Positions 14,876-24,595 are shown, numbered from the stretch's first letter. The stretch is 64,000 nucleotides of DNA from Ruminococcus sp. (GCF_017464355.1 NZ_JAFUAG010000015.1:1-64000); one strand, 5' to 3'. Notes: generated by a model from the sequence alone, not told the origin. Numbers and translations: made by a program.

Positions 14876-17800
14876 ATGAAAAACAAAAACATCATCCACC
14901 GTGCCGCAGGGCTGCTGTCAGCCATAGCTGTGGCGGTATCCTCACAGGTACCCATGGCGGTGCAGGCTGCTGAAAAAAGCAAGACCTACAGCGAAGACGA
15001 AATGGTAGACATCATCGTTGAACTCTACGGCGAGCCTATCCTGTCCGATGATCTCGGTACACTCACCGCCGATTATCTCGATACCCGGGCCGCCCGTGAC
15101 CGTGCCGCCCAGCTGGATAACAAGCGTCAGGCGGCCATAGCAGAGATAAAGTGCCTCTATCCTCAGGCGGAGATCCGCTTTGTCTATGACTCACTGCTCA
15201 ACGGTTTTTCCTGCACTATCCCCGAGGAATTCCTCGATGAGACAGAAGCCCTCCCCGATGTGTGGAGAGTGGCCGTATCCAACGAGATAGAGCTTCCCGA
15301 AATGCACCATGCCACCGAATATACAGGCATAAATGCCATGTCCAACGATTTTAAATTCACAGGTGAGGGCAAGGTCATCGCCGTACTTGATACCGAGCTC
15401 AATACCGACCACGAAATGTTCGCCCCCCTGCCAGAGGGTGTCACCCCAAAACTCACCAAGGATGACATCATCGACGCTGTGGGCCGCGGGCTGAATGTGG
15501 ATATAGACCCCGATATGGTCTACCTTAATGATAAAGTGCCCTTTGCGGCAAACTATGTCTGCGAAGACCCCTATCTTATCCAAAACGACAATTTCGGTGT
15601 GCTGCATGGCACCCACGTTTCAGGCATAGCCGTCGGCAACCGCGGGGTCGATGAGTTCGGCAACGATATCCACGGTGTAGCCCCCGATGCTCAGCTGCTC
15701 TTCCTCAAGATACTTGTGGACGAAGAAGCCGATGCAGCCTCCATGAGCGACGATGCCGCCCTGGCTGCCATCGAAGATGCCGTCAAGCTGGGCGCTGACG
15801 TTATCAGCATGAGCTTCGGCTCCGAGGGCCAGAACCCCGAGATACGTGCGACCTACGACGAGGCAGTTTCCAACGCTGTCAATGCAGGTGTCTTTGTTTC
15901 TATCGCCGCAGGCAATGAAGGAGGCATTGATACCCCTGATAACACTGATGTGTGCAGACTCGATGCACAGAGTACCGTGACCGACGGTTTTACAGTAGCT
16001 GCCGCCAGGTCTGATATCTCAAGCTTTGATGCCGCAAAACTGGCTGACGACTCTGAGGTCATCTATCAGGATTTCAGCCCCTGCTGCTACGACTTCAATG
16101 AGAAATATCTCTGCGAGGATGTCGAATATGTTGACGGCGGCACAGGCACCCCCGAGGAGCTGGCTGACCTTGATATCGAAGGCAAGCTGCTCATGGTATG
16201 CACCAAGGACTACGACGAGATGATCGGGCTGGCAAACTACTGCTCCGAGAAAAACAGCAATGGACTTATCCTCTATCCTCCCGAGGGCTGGGAAAATATC
16301 GACTGCTTTATGTATGACTGTGAGATCCCTCCCGAGTGCCTCATCTATGTGGAGTATGAAGATGCTCAGAGAATGCTGGCTATGGAAGAAAAGAGGATTT
16401 CTGTCGGCTTTGAGACCGTATACAGCGATGAAGTCGTAGATTCCAGCGATTTCAGCTCCATGGGTATCCCCCATGACCTTACCCTCAAGCCCGAGATAAG
16501 CGCCCCTGGTGAATTTATTCGTTCAGCCTGCTACGAAGGCTATACAGATCTCAGCGGCACCTCCATGGCAGCTCCTTTCATTGCAGGCTGCGCTGCCCTT
16601 ACCGAGCAGTATATGGAGTCCATGGGTATCGAGCTTGAAGGCAAAGAAAAGGTCGATTTTATGAAGACCCTTATGATGAACTCTGTCAAACAGCTTCCCA
16701 TAAATGTGGACAGCTGTATGAGAAGCCCCAGAAAACAGGGCGCAGGCCTTGTCAATATGGATAGTCTCTGCCATACCACCGTTTCCCTGACCACCCCCGA
16801 AGGCCGCCCCGTTGCCGAGCTTGGCTCAGGTGTGGGCGACAGCTTCAGCTTTGATCTCAAACTGCATAACTTCGGCAGGGAGGAAGTTTCTTTCACCGAT
16901 GCAGAAGTAATACTGCTGAGCAATGACCTTGATACCGCTGAATCGAGCGGAGGCAGCAGCGGTACCAGTATCACCAATTCCCTTTCCGATATGCTCAACT
17001 GCGAATATTCCTTCTCGGATAACGACTTCACTATCCCCGCAGGTGAAGACAAGCTCTTTACTGTCACCGTGACTATCGACCCCGCAGATGTGGCAGCCTT
17101 TAACGAGACTTTCAAGAACGGCTGGTTCACCGAAGGCTACCTCAGGATAAGCGGCTCTGAGCGCTGCTCTGATATCTCCCTGCCCTTCGTAGGCTTCCAC
17201 GGAGACTGGAACGCCCTGCCTATCCTGGGACCCGACCGTGAATCCAACGGCATAGACCCGTTAAATTATCTTTCCAACAACGGCTTCGGCTACAGGCTGC
17301 CTGCTTCTTCCTCCCCTGTGGATCTCTATCTGGCGCAGCAGCTGCTCTTCAGTGATGATGATAACATAACGGAATATGTCGAGGCTATCCGCGCTGCGAT
17401 CGGCTATGAAAATATCCTGACTACAAATCCTGCTCTGAATTCCACTCCCCGGTATTATGTCGATCCTCATCGTGACGGCATTCTGAGCCTTATGGAACTA
17501 TTCGATGAAGAGGGCAATGTGGTATCGTCCGAAGAACAGGGCAACACCCTGACCAAAGGCAGCAGTACCGTTGCATTGTTCCCCTTTGATCTCAGGCTGA
17601 AAACAGGAAAATACTCAGCCAAGATCTATTCACATCTCTTCACTCAGGAGTCTGAGGATAACCCCCAGATAACTTCCTTTGAATTCACCATAGACAATAC
17701 CCCGCCCGAGATCTCCGATCTCAGATACTACACCGAGGACGGCAGAGATATGGTATCCTTCAAGGCCGCCGATCCAAACCTTGACGGTGTGTATGTGCTG

Positions 17801-18784
17801 GCACATACCGAGGGCGCGAGCAAGGTGGATCCCTCCGCGTTCTACAACGCTATCAATGCCTTTGATGAAGATATGTACCCTATCGAGACCGATGATGTCT
17901 ACACCGATTTTGTTCAGGACGACGTTCCCCTGCCGATCACTGACTATATAAACGATATCTCAGGCTATTTAGCCGAGGGCTACTTCAATTATCTGGACGT
18001 TGTTAAAACTGCCCCCGATGAGAACGGCGAGGCTGTATTCACCTACGATATCACAGGCCTTGAAAATGCCAGCCTGTCCGTCTGCGACCGTGTCTTCAAT
18101 TTCGCACTGCTCAACAAGTCTTGCCCCTATATAGCCAATGTAGATGATCTCCGTGAGCTGAACGCAGGCGATAAGCTCCTGCCCGATACCATTCCCGAGA
18201 TCACGACTTCCGACAAGATATACTCTCAGGGCTGGGAGTACTATGATATCCACTCCAACTCGTGGCTGGCTGTTGAGGATCCCGAAAGAAATGCAATGCC
18301 CTATGACCTGCACTCCATGCTCAGATATGCAGTTTATACCGAAAACGGTTCAGGCTTCAGCAACGCCATGGCCCTCGACATCAAGGATATAGGACCTCTC
18401 AGCATGAAGGTCTATATGAACGGTGAGTTCTCCTATGATGTTCCGCTTATCGACCCCCAGCATTTCCTTGACACATGGAACGACCCCGATTCAGAATACA
18501 GGTATGTGGTATCAGGTGAAGGCTACGTTACCCGTGAGTATGTCTTCCCCAAGAACACCGAAGCGATCGAATTTGACCTCTACCTCTGCAAGAAAGGCGA
18601 TGTCAATGGCGATTTCAATATCAACGTTACCGATGTTACCCTGGCAGCAGCCCAGGTCAAGAGTATCAGGGCTCTGGAAGACTATCCCTACGCTTGTGCC
18701 GATGTCAATGAGGACGGCGATGTAAATGTTACCGACCTCATGATAATAGCCGCCCACGTTAAGGGTATAAGAGCCATAGCTTAA
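14876..18784 (+). CDS. Cellulosome-associated subtilisin-like protease (S8) with PA insert and dockerin
   Basis: A 1302-residue secreted protease. Signal peptide about 1-32 (ends AVQAAE) and a propeptide about 33-140. The S8 domain is about 155-620 with the triad Asp172 (VLDTE), His244 (HGTHVSG) and Ser563 (GTSMAAP), and oxyanion Asn347 (AAGNEGG). A PA-like insert (about 395-515) separates His from Ser, as in lactocepin/C5a-peptidase types. Beta-sandwich Fn3-like modules follow (about 635-1235). The C-terminus (about 1240-1302) is a dockerin with loops GDVNGDFNINVTD and ADVNEDGDVNVTD. A protease on the cellulosome could mature or turn over complex components or digest substrate-associated protein. 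It has its own promoter and terminator, so is monocistronic. Confidence 0.93.
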   Translation: MKNKNIIHRAAGLLSAIAVAVSSQVPMAVQAAEKSKTYSEDEMVDIIVELYGEPILSDDLGTLTADYLDTRAARDRAAQLDNKRQAAIAEIKCLYPQAEIRFVYDSLLNGFSCTIPEEFLDETEALPDVWRVAVSNEIELPEMHHATEYTGINAMSNDFKFTGEGKVIAVLDTELNTDHEMFAPLPEGVTPKLTKDDIIDAVGRGLNVDIDPDMVYLNDKVPFAANYVCEDPYLIQNDNFGVLHGTHVSGIAVGNRGVDEFGNDIHGVAPDAQLLFLKILVDEEADAASMSDDAALAAIEDAVKLGADVISMSFGSEGQNPEIRATYDEAVSNAVNAGVFVSIAAGNEGGIDTPDNTDVCRLDAQSTVTDGFTVAAARSDISSFDAAKLADDSEVIYQDFSPCCYDFNEKYLCEDVEYVDGGTGTPEELADLDIEGKLLMVCTKDYDEMIGLANYCSEKNSNGLILYPPEGWENIDCFMYDCEIPPECLIYVEYEDAQRMLAMEEKRISVGFETVYSDEVVDSSDFSSMGIPHDLTLKPEISAPGEFIRSACYEGYTDLSGTSMAAPFIAGCAALTEQYMESMGIELEGKEKVDFMKTLMMNSVKQLPINVDSCMRSPRKQGAGLVNMDSLCHTTVSLTTPEGRPVAELGSGVGDSFSFDLKLHNFGREEVSFTDAEVILLSNDLDTAESSGGSSGTSITNSLSDMLNCEYSFSDNDFTIPAGEDKLFTVTVTIDPADVAAFNETFKNGWFTEGYLRISGSERCSDISLPFVGFHGDWNALPILGPDRESNGIDPLNYLSNNGFGYRLPASSSPVDLYLAQQLLFSDDDNITEYVEAIRAAIGYENILTTNPALNSTPRYYVDPHRDGILSLMELFDEEGNVVSSEEQGNTLTKGSSTVALFPFDLRLKTGKYSAKIYSHLFTQESEDNPQITSFEFTIDNTPPEISDLRYYTEDGRDMVSFKAADPNLDGVYVLAHTEGASKVDPSAFYNAINAFDEDMYPIETDDVYTDFVQDDVPLPITDYINDISGYLAEGYFNYLDVVKTAPDENGEAVFTYDITGLENASLSVCDRVFNFALLNKSCPYIANVDDLRELNAGDKLLPDTIPEITTSDKIYSQGWEYYDIHSNSWLAVEDPERNAMPYDLHSMLRYAVYTENGSGFSNAMALDIKDIGPLSMKVYMNGEFSYDVPLIDPQHFLDTWNDPDSEYRYVVSGEGYVTREYVFPKNTEAIEFDLYLCKKGDVNGDFNINVTDVTLAAAQVKSIRALEDYPYACADVNEDGDVNVTDLMIIAAHVKGIRAIA

Positions 18785-18795
18785 GCTAATATCCC

Positions 18796-18828
18796 ATATC
18801 CCCTGCTTTTTGCGGGGGATATTTTTTT
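18796..18828 (+). terminator. Intrinsic terminator of subtilase gene
   Basis: The stem ATATCCCCTGC/GCGGGGGATAT (one G-T pair) is followed by seven Ts at 18822-18828. Confidence 0.85.
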
Positions 18829-18859
18829 CGTTCAGCACAGCCCGCCTGCCCTCTCCCCA

Positions 18860-18889
18860 TTGACAACCCCCGTCCAAGTATGGTATATT
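18860..18889 (+). promoter_or_regulatory. Promoter of wall-polymer transferase operon
   Basis: TTGACA (18860-18865), an 18-bp spacer and TATATT (18884-18889). The transcript leader carries a diverged copy of the 96-bp repeat before the ATG at 19044. Confidence 0.6.
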
Positions 18890-18900
18890 ATAAATAGTAT

Positions 18901-18983
18901 CCAAATCTGGATGTGTATTGCTTTCCCTGCCGAAGACGGCGGAAACAATACGAAAGAACAGCCATTCTCTGTCATCAGCAATT
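18901..18983. repeat. Diverged copy of 96-bp double-palindrome repeat in a 5' leader
   Basis: CCAAATCTGG then TGTGTATTG, a weakened central hairpin (CTGCCG/CGGCGG) and GCCATTCT ... CATCAGCAAT match copy 1 (8950-9045), but the right terminus is lost. It sits inside the 5' untranslated leader of the transferase operon. Confidence 0.65.
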
Positions 18984-19043
18984 AAACAGTAGACCCAAAA
19001 ACGTTATCGGGAAATGACTTCCGTTTCCCCGAAAGGATATGCC

Positions 19044-20150
19044 ATGAGCCTTAAGCTTAAGATCCGCCAGCTGGCAAAAATGCTCCTGCAGAACTGCCTG
19101 CTGCCCATATTGTATTTTCTCTGCTCCGGAGGCAGTATAGAAAAAGGCCTGGTCATCTTCGCCGATGCCCACCACAACAGCTGCCCCTTCTCCATGCGGG
19201 TCATGCGTGCCAGACTCGCCAAGCGGGAAGACCTGCGTATCAAAGAGTTTTACCTTGATTTCGGCAAGTGCTCAAAAGCCTCCCTGCTGCGCTTTCTGCT
19301 CGATTTCTACATTGCTTTCGGCAGGGCTGAATATGTGTTCATCTGCGATACCTTCCTGCCCGTGTCAAGCTGCAAAAAGCGTAAGGGAACTTTCGTCACC
19401 CAGCTGTGGCATTCCTGCGGCCTGCTGAAAAAAGCAGGCTATGATTCCGAGGACTGCGTACCCGCTTTCTATAAAGGCGAGGTCTTCGGCGGCTATGACC
19501 TGTGGACGGTCAGCGCCCCCTGCGTCCGACCAATAATGGCCTCCTCCTGCCGCCAGCCCATAGAGAACGTCGCAGCCGTCGGTGTCAGCCGCACGGATAT
19601 CTACTACAGCAAAAAATATAACGCCCGCTGCCGTCAGAGATTTTTCTCCGCCCACCCCGAAGCCGTCGGCAGAACTGTCGTCCTGTGGGCACCCACCTTC
19701 CGCGGCAATGCTGCCGAGCCCTATGTGGTCGGCGAGGATATGATAGAAAAAGCCTGCGCTGATAAAGGCTTCTATCTCATAAAAAAGCTGCACCCCCATA
19801 TGCAGCCCGATGACGGCTTCCCGACCGAGACACTTTTCGCCGCGGCAGATATACTTGTCACCGACTATTCCAGCGTACTTTTCGACTGGCTCATCTACCG
19901 CAGGCCCTTTGTGTTCTTCGCCCCCGACCTGGAGGAGTTCGATACCCAAAGGGGCTTCTATGTGGATTATCACAGCTTCCCCACCACCGTGGCAAAGACC
20001 GCCGATGAACTTTCGGCTGCCCTTTCCCATGAGCTTGACAGCCGTGACCCCGCTGACCTTGAAGCACTTTTTGACTACCATATGTCCGCCTGTGACGGCC
20101 ATGCCACCGACAGGATAATAAACGAGATATCTAACAGAAAGCAGAGATAG
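19044..20150 (+). CDS. CDP-glycerol glycerophosphotransferase-family wall-polymer transferase
   Basis: The chosen start MSLKLKIRQ at 19044 has AAAGGA 7 nt upstream, giving 368 residues; an in-frame ATG at 19014 lacks a site. The C-terminal half has the TagB/TagF hallmark series: VLWAPTFRGN, IKKLHPHM, AAADILVTDYSSVLFDW and RPFVFFAPDLEEF. The conserved HPH and DYSS motifs of the nucleotide-binding region are intact. It should transfer polyol-phosphate units onto a teichoic-acid-like or polysaccharide acceptor at the cytoplasmic face. The next gene begins 1 bp after its stop, so the two are translationally linked. Confidence 0.85.
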   Translation: MSLKLKIRQLAKMLLQNCLLPILYFLCSGGSIEKGLVIFADAHHNSCPFSMRVMRARLAKREDLRIKEFYLDFGKCSKASLLRFLLDFYIAFGRAEYVFICDTFLPVSSCKKRKGTFVTQLWHSCGLLKKAGYDSEDCVPAFYKGEVFGGYDLWTVSAPCVRPIMASSCRQPIENVAAVGVSRTDIYYSKKYNARCRQRFFSAHPEAVGRTVVLWAPTFRGNAAEPYVVGEDMIEKACADKGFYLIKKLHPHMQPDDGFPTETLFAAADILVTDYSSVLFDWLIYRRPFVFFAPDLEEFDTQRGFYVDYHSFPTTVAKTADELSAALSHELDSRDPADLEALFDYHMSACDGHATDRIINEISNRKQR

Positions 20151-20151
20151 C

Positions 20152-22791
20152 ATGAAACTTTCCGTATTACTCATAACAGGCAGGTCAGACCGTATCGCCC
20201 TTGACACCGTGGAGAATATAGCCTCCCGTTCGGCAGGGCTGACCTCAGATATATTCCTTATAATCGCAGGCGACTTCACTGAGGAGGACAGAAAAAAGCT
20301 GTACCTTGAAAGAGCCGCCGCCTTCGGCATGACCGCATTTATAAATGTCGGCGGAAAAAGCTCGGCCGAGCTTCTCAATACTTTCGTAAAGTATGCCAAT
20401 GCCGACTACTGCACCCTCATGCGTGCAGGCGGCAGGACAGACACGGGCTATCTTCCCCGCCTGACCGCCGCCCTTGACGAGAACAGCGATGTAAATATCG
20501 CTTTCGGCCGCCGCATGACCTCCGTGCAGGACCCTTTCACTCCCTCCGCCATGCCTGCGGGCATCACCGACTATTCAAAGAACAGCTGCTGCTTCCCCTC
20601 AAATCTTGAGGGCACCGTGGTGCGTACCTCCTATGCCCTCGCCCACCCCTTTGATGTGGAAGCAGGCCCCTTTGCCGAAACCAAGGGCATTCTCTCCATG
20701 CTGGCAGAATGCGGCAAAGCTTACTTCGACAGCCGTCTTTCTCTCTGGACGGCAGATAAGTCTGCCCCCGCCAAAACCAAGGGCGACCTCCCCGAGGCCG
20801 CCCGCACCGCCGCCTATCACACCGCCCCCTTTGAAAAATGCATTCTCCCCCTGGAGGAAAGCTGCAAGGGCAAGGACGGCAGACTGCCCCTGTTTTTACA
20901 GCAGTATGTCCTCTCACAGGTGCTTGCCCGTATAAACGAAGGCCTGCTGCTGGACGATTTCCCGAAAGATGAGCAAAAGCCCCTCACCGATACCCTCACC
21001 GCCGCCCTGAAGCCCGTTGAGGACAAGGTCATCTGCGGGGTGTACGATGTCAGGCTCCCTGACTGTGACCTTCAGAAAAAGCGCCTGCTCCTGGGTCTTA
21101 AGCACGGCCGTGAGCGTTTCTATACTGATATGAACTATGACCGTGCGACCCTCTACGCTGTCCAGAAGGATATCGTCCTCTTTGACAGCTCCTGCCTCAT
21201 CATTCATATCGACCTGCTCAATTCCCGCAAAAACCTGCTGGAGATAGACGGCTCCTTTGAGGATATCTTCAACGAGCGCCGCACCAAGCTGGTGGCCGAA
21301 TACGCAGGCAGCGAGCATACCCTTACCTATGACCGCAAGGGCGAGCCCACCCTGCTCTTTGGCAGAGAGGTCTCCCGCACCCGAACATTCCACCTGTCCC
21401 TACCCGTGGCTGAGGACTATGCCGAGCTTAAATTCTTCCTGCTCTACAAGGGCTGCCGCTATGAGATAAAGACCTCTTTCAGCGACACTCTCCATTCCCG
21501 CCTGACCGATGAGGGAAATGACAGCTGTTTCCCCGTATACGGAGGTATCTGCGCTGTATCCGAGGGCGGCAGGCTCACCACACAGCCCCTGCTCCCCAAG
21601 GATATCCGCCGCCGCTTCCGCGAAAGCCTTTCAAATGCCGCGGCCGCAGGTGTGCCTTTCCTGCTGCGGACAGCCTACCGTGTCACCCGCCCTTTCTTTT
21701 CGGGCAAAAATATCTGGATATTCGCTGATGATACCGAAAAGGGCGGGGGCGCCGCCGAGGATATGTTCCGCTATGCCATGACCCGTCATGACGAGCTTTA
21801 CTGCTACTACCTCACCGATAAGGACAGCCCCGCCGCCGCAAACCTCATGGCTGACGGCTACAAACCCCTTATCCGAGGTACCCTGCTCCATAAGCTGCTC
21901 TGGCTGAATGCTCAGGTCTGCCTGACTACAAAGCCCCATACGGAAGAAACTAACCTGGGCGACCTTGCCGCAGCCTGCCGACCTCTTGCGAGAAATTCCC
22001 GCAGGAACATAGTTTTCCTGCAAAATTCCCCCGCAGATATCCCCACCCCCGCCGAAAACAGCCGCCTTACCGATAACGTGCGCCTGTACTTCTGCGGCAC
22101 GGGAGAATATATCGACGAACTGCGAAAGCCCGCCTGCGGCTACGAGAACACCGATGTTCTCCGCCTGACAGGCCTTACCTCCTACGATGATATCACCGAT
22201 ACCTCAGGGGAAGACAAGCTCATACTCATTCTGGCGGCCTATTCCGCCGATGAAGCCGCACCCTTTACCGATACGGACTTCTATAAAAACTGCAAGGCTC
22301 TCCTTGAAAACGAAGCCTTCACCAAAGCCCTGAACGAGTCTGACTACACCCTGACCCTGGCCTTTGAGGGCGTCACCAACGACGAAGCCGACAAGCTGCC
22401 CAAGTCAGAGAAAGTCACCCTCCTCACCGATGAGTACGACCCCGATGAGCTTATCTCCCTGGCCTCACTGGTGGCCACCGATGACCCCGATGAGCTTGCC
22501 CCGGGCTTCATGCGCAAGCCCCTGGTCTACTTCGGCTGCACAGGCGCCCACAGCTTCGGCAAACAGGCCGATACCCCCGAAGCCCTCGCAGAACTGCTCT
22601 GCGCTTTCCTGAAAAACGAGTTCCCCGATAAGGAAGAACTCTCCCAAAACGCCGATGCCTACTTCGGCACAGCCCCTCTCGGCTGCAAACGGGAGATATA
22701 TAACACGCTGATAACCTATCTCTACGAAAACGGCGAGATAGACAGCTACGAAGATTTTGAGGTGGCAGATACTTATGATGACGAAGATTAA
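20152..22791 (+). CDS. Large glycosyltransferase / CDP-glycerol transferase-related protein
   Basis: An 879-residue protein. Residues 1-200 look like a divergent GT-A (family-2-like) domain (KLSVLLITGRSDRIALDTVENI, then NADYCTLMRAGGRTDTGYL in place of the usual DxD region). The middle (about 250-500) is beta-rich. From about 515 (FFSGKNIWIFADDTEKGGGAAEDMFRYAMTRHDELYCYYLTDKDS) it resembles the N-terminal half of TagF-type transferases. The HPH/DYSS acceptor motifs are not obvious at the C-terminus, so activity of that half is doubtful. It is directly coupled to the preceding transferase, suggesting joint action in wall-polymer synthesis. Function inferred. Confidence 0.65.
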   Translation: MKLSVLLITGRSDRIALDTVENIASRSAGLTSDIFLIIAGDFTEEDRKKLYLERAAAFGMTAFINVGGKSSAELLNTFVKYANADYCTLMRAGGRTDTGYLPRLTAALDENSDVNIAFGRRMTSVQDPFTPSAMPAGITDYSKNSCCFPSNLEGTVVRTSYALAHPFDVEAGPFAETKGILSMLAECGKAYFDSRLSLWTADKSAPAKTKGDLPEAARTAAYHTAPFEKCILPLEESCKGKDGRLPLFLQQYVLSQVLARINEGLLLDDFPKDEQKPLTDTLTAALKPVEDKVICGVYDVRLPDCDLQKKRLLLGLKHGRERFYTDMNYDRATLYAVQKDIVLFDSSCLIIHIDLLNSRKNLLEIDGSFEDIFNERRTKLVAEYAGSEHTLTYDRKGEPTLLFGREVSRTRTFHLSLPVAEDYAELKFFLLYKGCRYEIKTSFSDTLHSRLTDEGNDSCFPVYGGICAVSEGGRLTTQPLLPKDIRRRFRESLSNAAAAGVPFLLRTAYRVTRPFFSGKNIWIFADDTEKGGGAAEDMFRYAMTRHDELYCYYLTDKDSPAAANLMADGYKPLIRGTLLHKLLWLNAQVCLTTKPHTEETNLGDLAAACRPLARNSRRNIVFLQNSPADIPTPAENSRLTDNVRLYFCGTGEYIDELRKPACGYENTDVLRLTGLTSYDDITDTSGEDKLILILAAYSADEAAPFTDTDFYKNCKALLENEAFTKALNESDYTLTLAFEGVTNDEADKLPKSEKVTLLTDEYDPDELISLASLVATDDPDELAPGFMRKPLVYFGCTGAHSFGKQADTPEALAELLCAFLKNEFPDKEELSQNADAYFGTAPLGCKREIYNTLITYLYENGEIDSYEDFEVADTYDDED

Positions 22792-23263
22792 AGCTTTATT
22801 TATCCCCCTGATGATGACCCTTGCGCTGGCAGGCTGTTCCTCCGTAAACACAGCTGCAAACTCATCTTCGGCAGACCCCTCTGCCCCCGCCACAGCCCAT
22901 ACCCTGCTCGATAACGTGGAGGATGACCTCCTTGACGCAAGATTTTTCCTCGGCAATGAACGTTTCGATAACAACACCAAAGCCCTCTTCGGCGCTGAGT
23001 TGTCTTCCCTTAGTGACGGCGGCACCATCTGCAATGCTGAGGGCGGCTATGCCGATGAAGTCACCGTGCTGAAATTCAAGGACGATACCGACGGTCAGGC
23101 TCTGCTGGAACAGCATCTTGAGTCCCGCAGGAACACCTTCCGTGACTACCGCCCCGATGAACTTGCCAAGCTGGACAAGGCAAAGATACTGGAGATAGAC
23201 GGCTTCGATGTCCTCATAATCTCCGATAATGCCGACGCTATCGAAGCCGCCATGAAAGGCTGA
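22775..23263 (+). CDS. DUF4358-type lipoprotein
   Basis: A 162-residue exported lipoprotein. The start ATG at 22775 lies inside the end of the preceding gene, with GAGGTGG 9 nt upstream. The signal sequence ends in lipobox LALAGC (Cys about 20). The mature part has the DUF4358 features: EVTVLKFKD, LLEQHLESRRNTFRDYRPDE and DGFDVLIISDNADAIEAAM. Family function is unknown. It overlaps the wall-transferase operon and ends before a bidirectional terminator at 23288. Confidence 0.75.
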   Translation: MMTKIKALFIPLMMTLALAGCSSVNTAANSSSADPSAPATAHTLLDNVEDDLLDARFFLGNERFDNNTKALFGAELSSLSDGGTICNAEGGYADEVTVLKFKDDTDGQALLEQHLESRRNTFRDYRPDELAKLDKAKILEIDGFDVLIISDNADAIEAAMKG

Positions 23264-23287
23264 CAGACCCTTACCCGATAAAACACA

Positions 23288-23319
23288 GCCCCGAAGTGAC
23301 CGATGTCACCTCGGGGCTT
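23288..23319. terminator. Bidirectional terminator
   Basis: The stem AGCCCCGAaGTGAC/GTCACcTCGGGGCT has a 4-nt loop, between the convergent lipoprotein and cwlD genes. Confidence 0.8.
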
Positions 23320-23328
23320 TCTGCATTT

Positions 23329-24060
23329 CTACCCTCCCTTGGCACCCTCGTACTCCATTACTCCCGTCATTATGGTAAAGGCCACTTTCCGCCTGTACTC
23401 CTCCGTTTCCAGCAGTGCGGCCTCCGCGGGGTTTGAAAGGAACCCACATTCCGCCATGACCGCAGGGGTGTCCGTCTTGTCCAGCAGGAAAAGCTCGTCG
23501 TCCACAGGCTTGGTCTCCCGCTGATTGTCAGGCTGTAGCATGGCCGTAAACCGTTCCCGCAAAGCCTCCGCCAGCCTTTCGCCCTCGCTGTTACGGCGTG
23601 AATAGAACATCTGCGCCCCGCTGTACCTGCCGTCCGTGAACTGGTTCTGGTGAATGGACAAAGCTATCCCTCCGCAGCTGTCAAATACCGCCAGCCTGTT
23701 TTTCATGTCCGACTGCTTCTGCTTAGCCAGACCCTCCACCCCCTCATCGTACACCGAACGGTCGTCCTCACGGGTCATCACTACCTCGTATCCCATTATG
23801 TTCAGAAGTTCCCTCTCCGTCAGGGCAATGTCAAGGTTTATCCCCTTTTCAGCCACCCCGTTTACCGATACACAGCCACCGTCCATGCCCCCGTGTCCCG
23901 CATCTAAGGCGACCTTCGGCCGCACTATCACAGGGGCGCTTGCCGCCGCTATAGTACGGCGTGCCCTCTTCCCCACAATGTCCCCCGCCCATACAGCCCC
24001 CGTAAGTACCGCAAAAGCCCCGCATACCGCCAGAACACGCTTTCCCTTGAATGCACACAT
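23329..24060 (-). CDS. cwlD: N-acetylmuramoyl-L-alanine amidase, CwlD type
   Basis: A 243-residue zinc amidase that removes the peptide stem from peptidoglycan; in spore formers CwlD is needed for muramic-lactam formation in cortex. The start ATG at 24060 has GGGAGG upstream. An N-terminal membrane anchor (about 8-27) is followed by an Amidase_3 domain with zinc ligands His in DAGHGG, Glu in GVAEKGINLD and His in SIHQNQF, and catalytic Glu in VMAECGF. The single-domain form with an N-terminal anchor and the phrase YEVVMTREDD fit CwlD. It converges on the wall-transferase operon. Confidence 0.85.
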   Translation of the reverse strand: MCAFKGKRVLAVCGAFAVLTGAVWAGDIVGKRARRTIAAASAPVIVRPKVALDAGHGGMDGGCVSVNGVAEKGINLDIALTERELLNIMGYEVVMTREDDRSVYDEGVEGLAKQKQSDMKNRLAVFDSCGGIALSIHQNQFTDGRYSGAQMFYSRRNSEGERLAEALRERFTAMLQPDNQRETKPVDDELFLLDKTDTPAVMAECGFLSNPAEAALLETEEYRRKVAFTIMTGVMEYEGAKGG

Positions 24061-24131
24061 ACCAAAACCTCCCAAGCTTTTCATCTGATAGATAATATGC
24101 CCCCGCCCCCCTTTTTATGCATAGGCTGTCC

Positions 24132-24173
24132 CGCAAAAAAGCCGCCCCGTGACACCTGCCACAGGACGGCTCT
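24132..24173 (-). terminator. Terminator of the SMI1/KNR4-like gene
   Basis: On the minus strand an AGCCG...CGGCT stem is followed by TTTTTTGC, just after the stop at 24182. Confidence 0.75.
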
Positions 24174-24181
24174 GCTATTGC

Positions 24182-24595
24182 TTATGCTCCGTAGAACTTC
24201 TCTATATATCCCAAAATATCCTCAGCGTAGTATTCGCCCTCTTCACCGACATACTCGTATAAATACACAGCCCCGTCAGCATTCATCACAAAATATCCCC
24301 CTGCACCGTTTCCCGCAAATACCGTGCCCTCAGCACCGTACAGCTCACGGAAGACCTTCGTCTGCGAAACTATCTCCTCAAAGGGATAAATTATGCTCCC
24401 CGCAGCAAAGGGCTCTCCTCCGCCTGCTTTCGGGTGTTCCATCAGCTGAAGTATGCCGTCGCTCACCTTAAGCACCTCACAAAGCTCCTCAGGCAGCAGC
24501 TCCTCCGCCCGAACGAGCCCGTCCCCCTCCAGCGGCGGACAAAGCCTGTACAAACTCCCAAGCTTCCGCTCTATGGCCTCGATGACCCTGTTCAT
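24182..24595 (-). CDS. Possible SMI1/KNR4 (SUKH)-type small protein
   Basis: A 137-residue acidic cytosolic protein. LLPEELCEVLKVSDGI near residue 35, GSIIYPFEEIVSQT near 67 and GNGAGGYFVMNADGAVYLYEY near 95 match the order of motifs in SUKH proteins, which are often immunity proteins or regulatory adaptors. No toxin gene is adjacent, so an immunity role is not supported here. It lies 10 bp downstream of the PAP2-like gene, probably co-transcribed with it. The family call is tentative. Confidence 0.55.
   Translation of the reverse strand: MNRVIEAIERKLGSLYRLCPPLEGDGLVRAEELLPEELCEVLKVSDGILQLMEHPKAGGGEPFAAGSIIYPFEEIVSQTKVFRELYGAEGTVFAGNGAGGYFVMNADGAVYLYEYVGEEGEYYAEDILGYIEKFYGA

Noticed and set aside
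24182-24595. Toxin-immunity pair for the SUKH-like gene
   Set aside because: No polymorphic toxin or secretion gene is adjacent, and the neighbour is a PAP2-like membrane protein.
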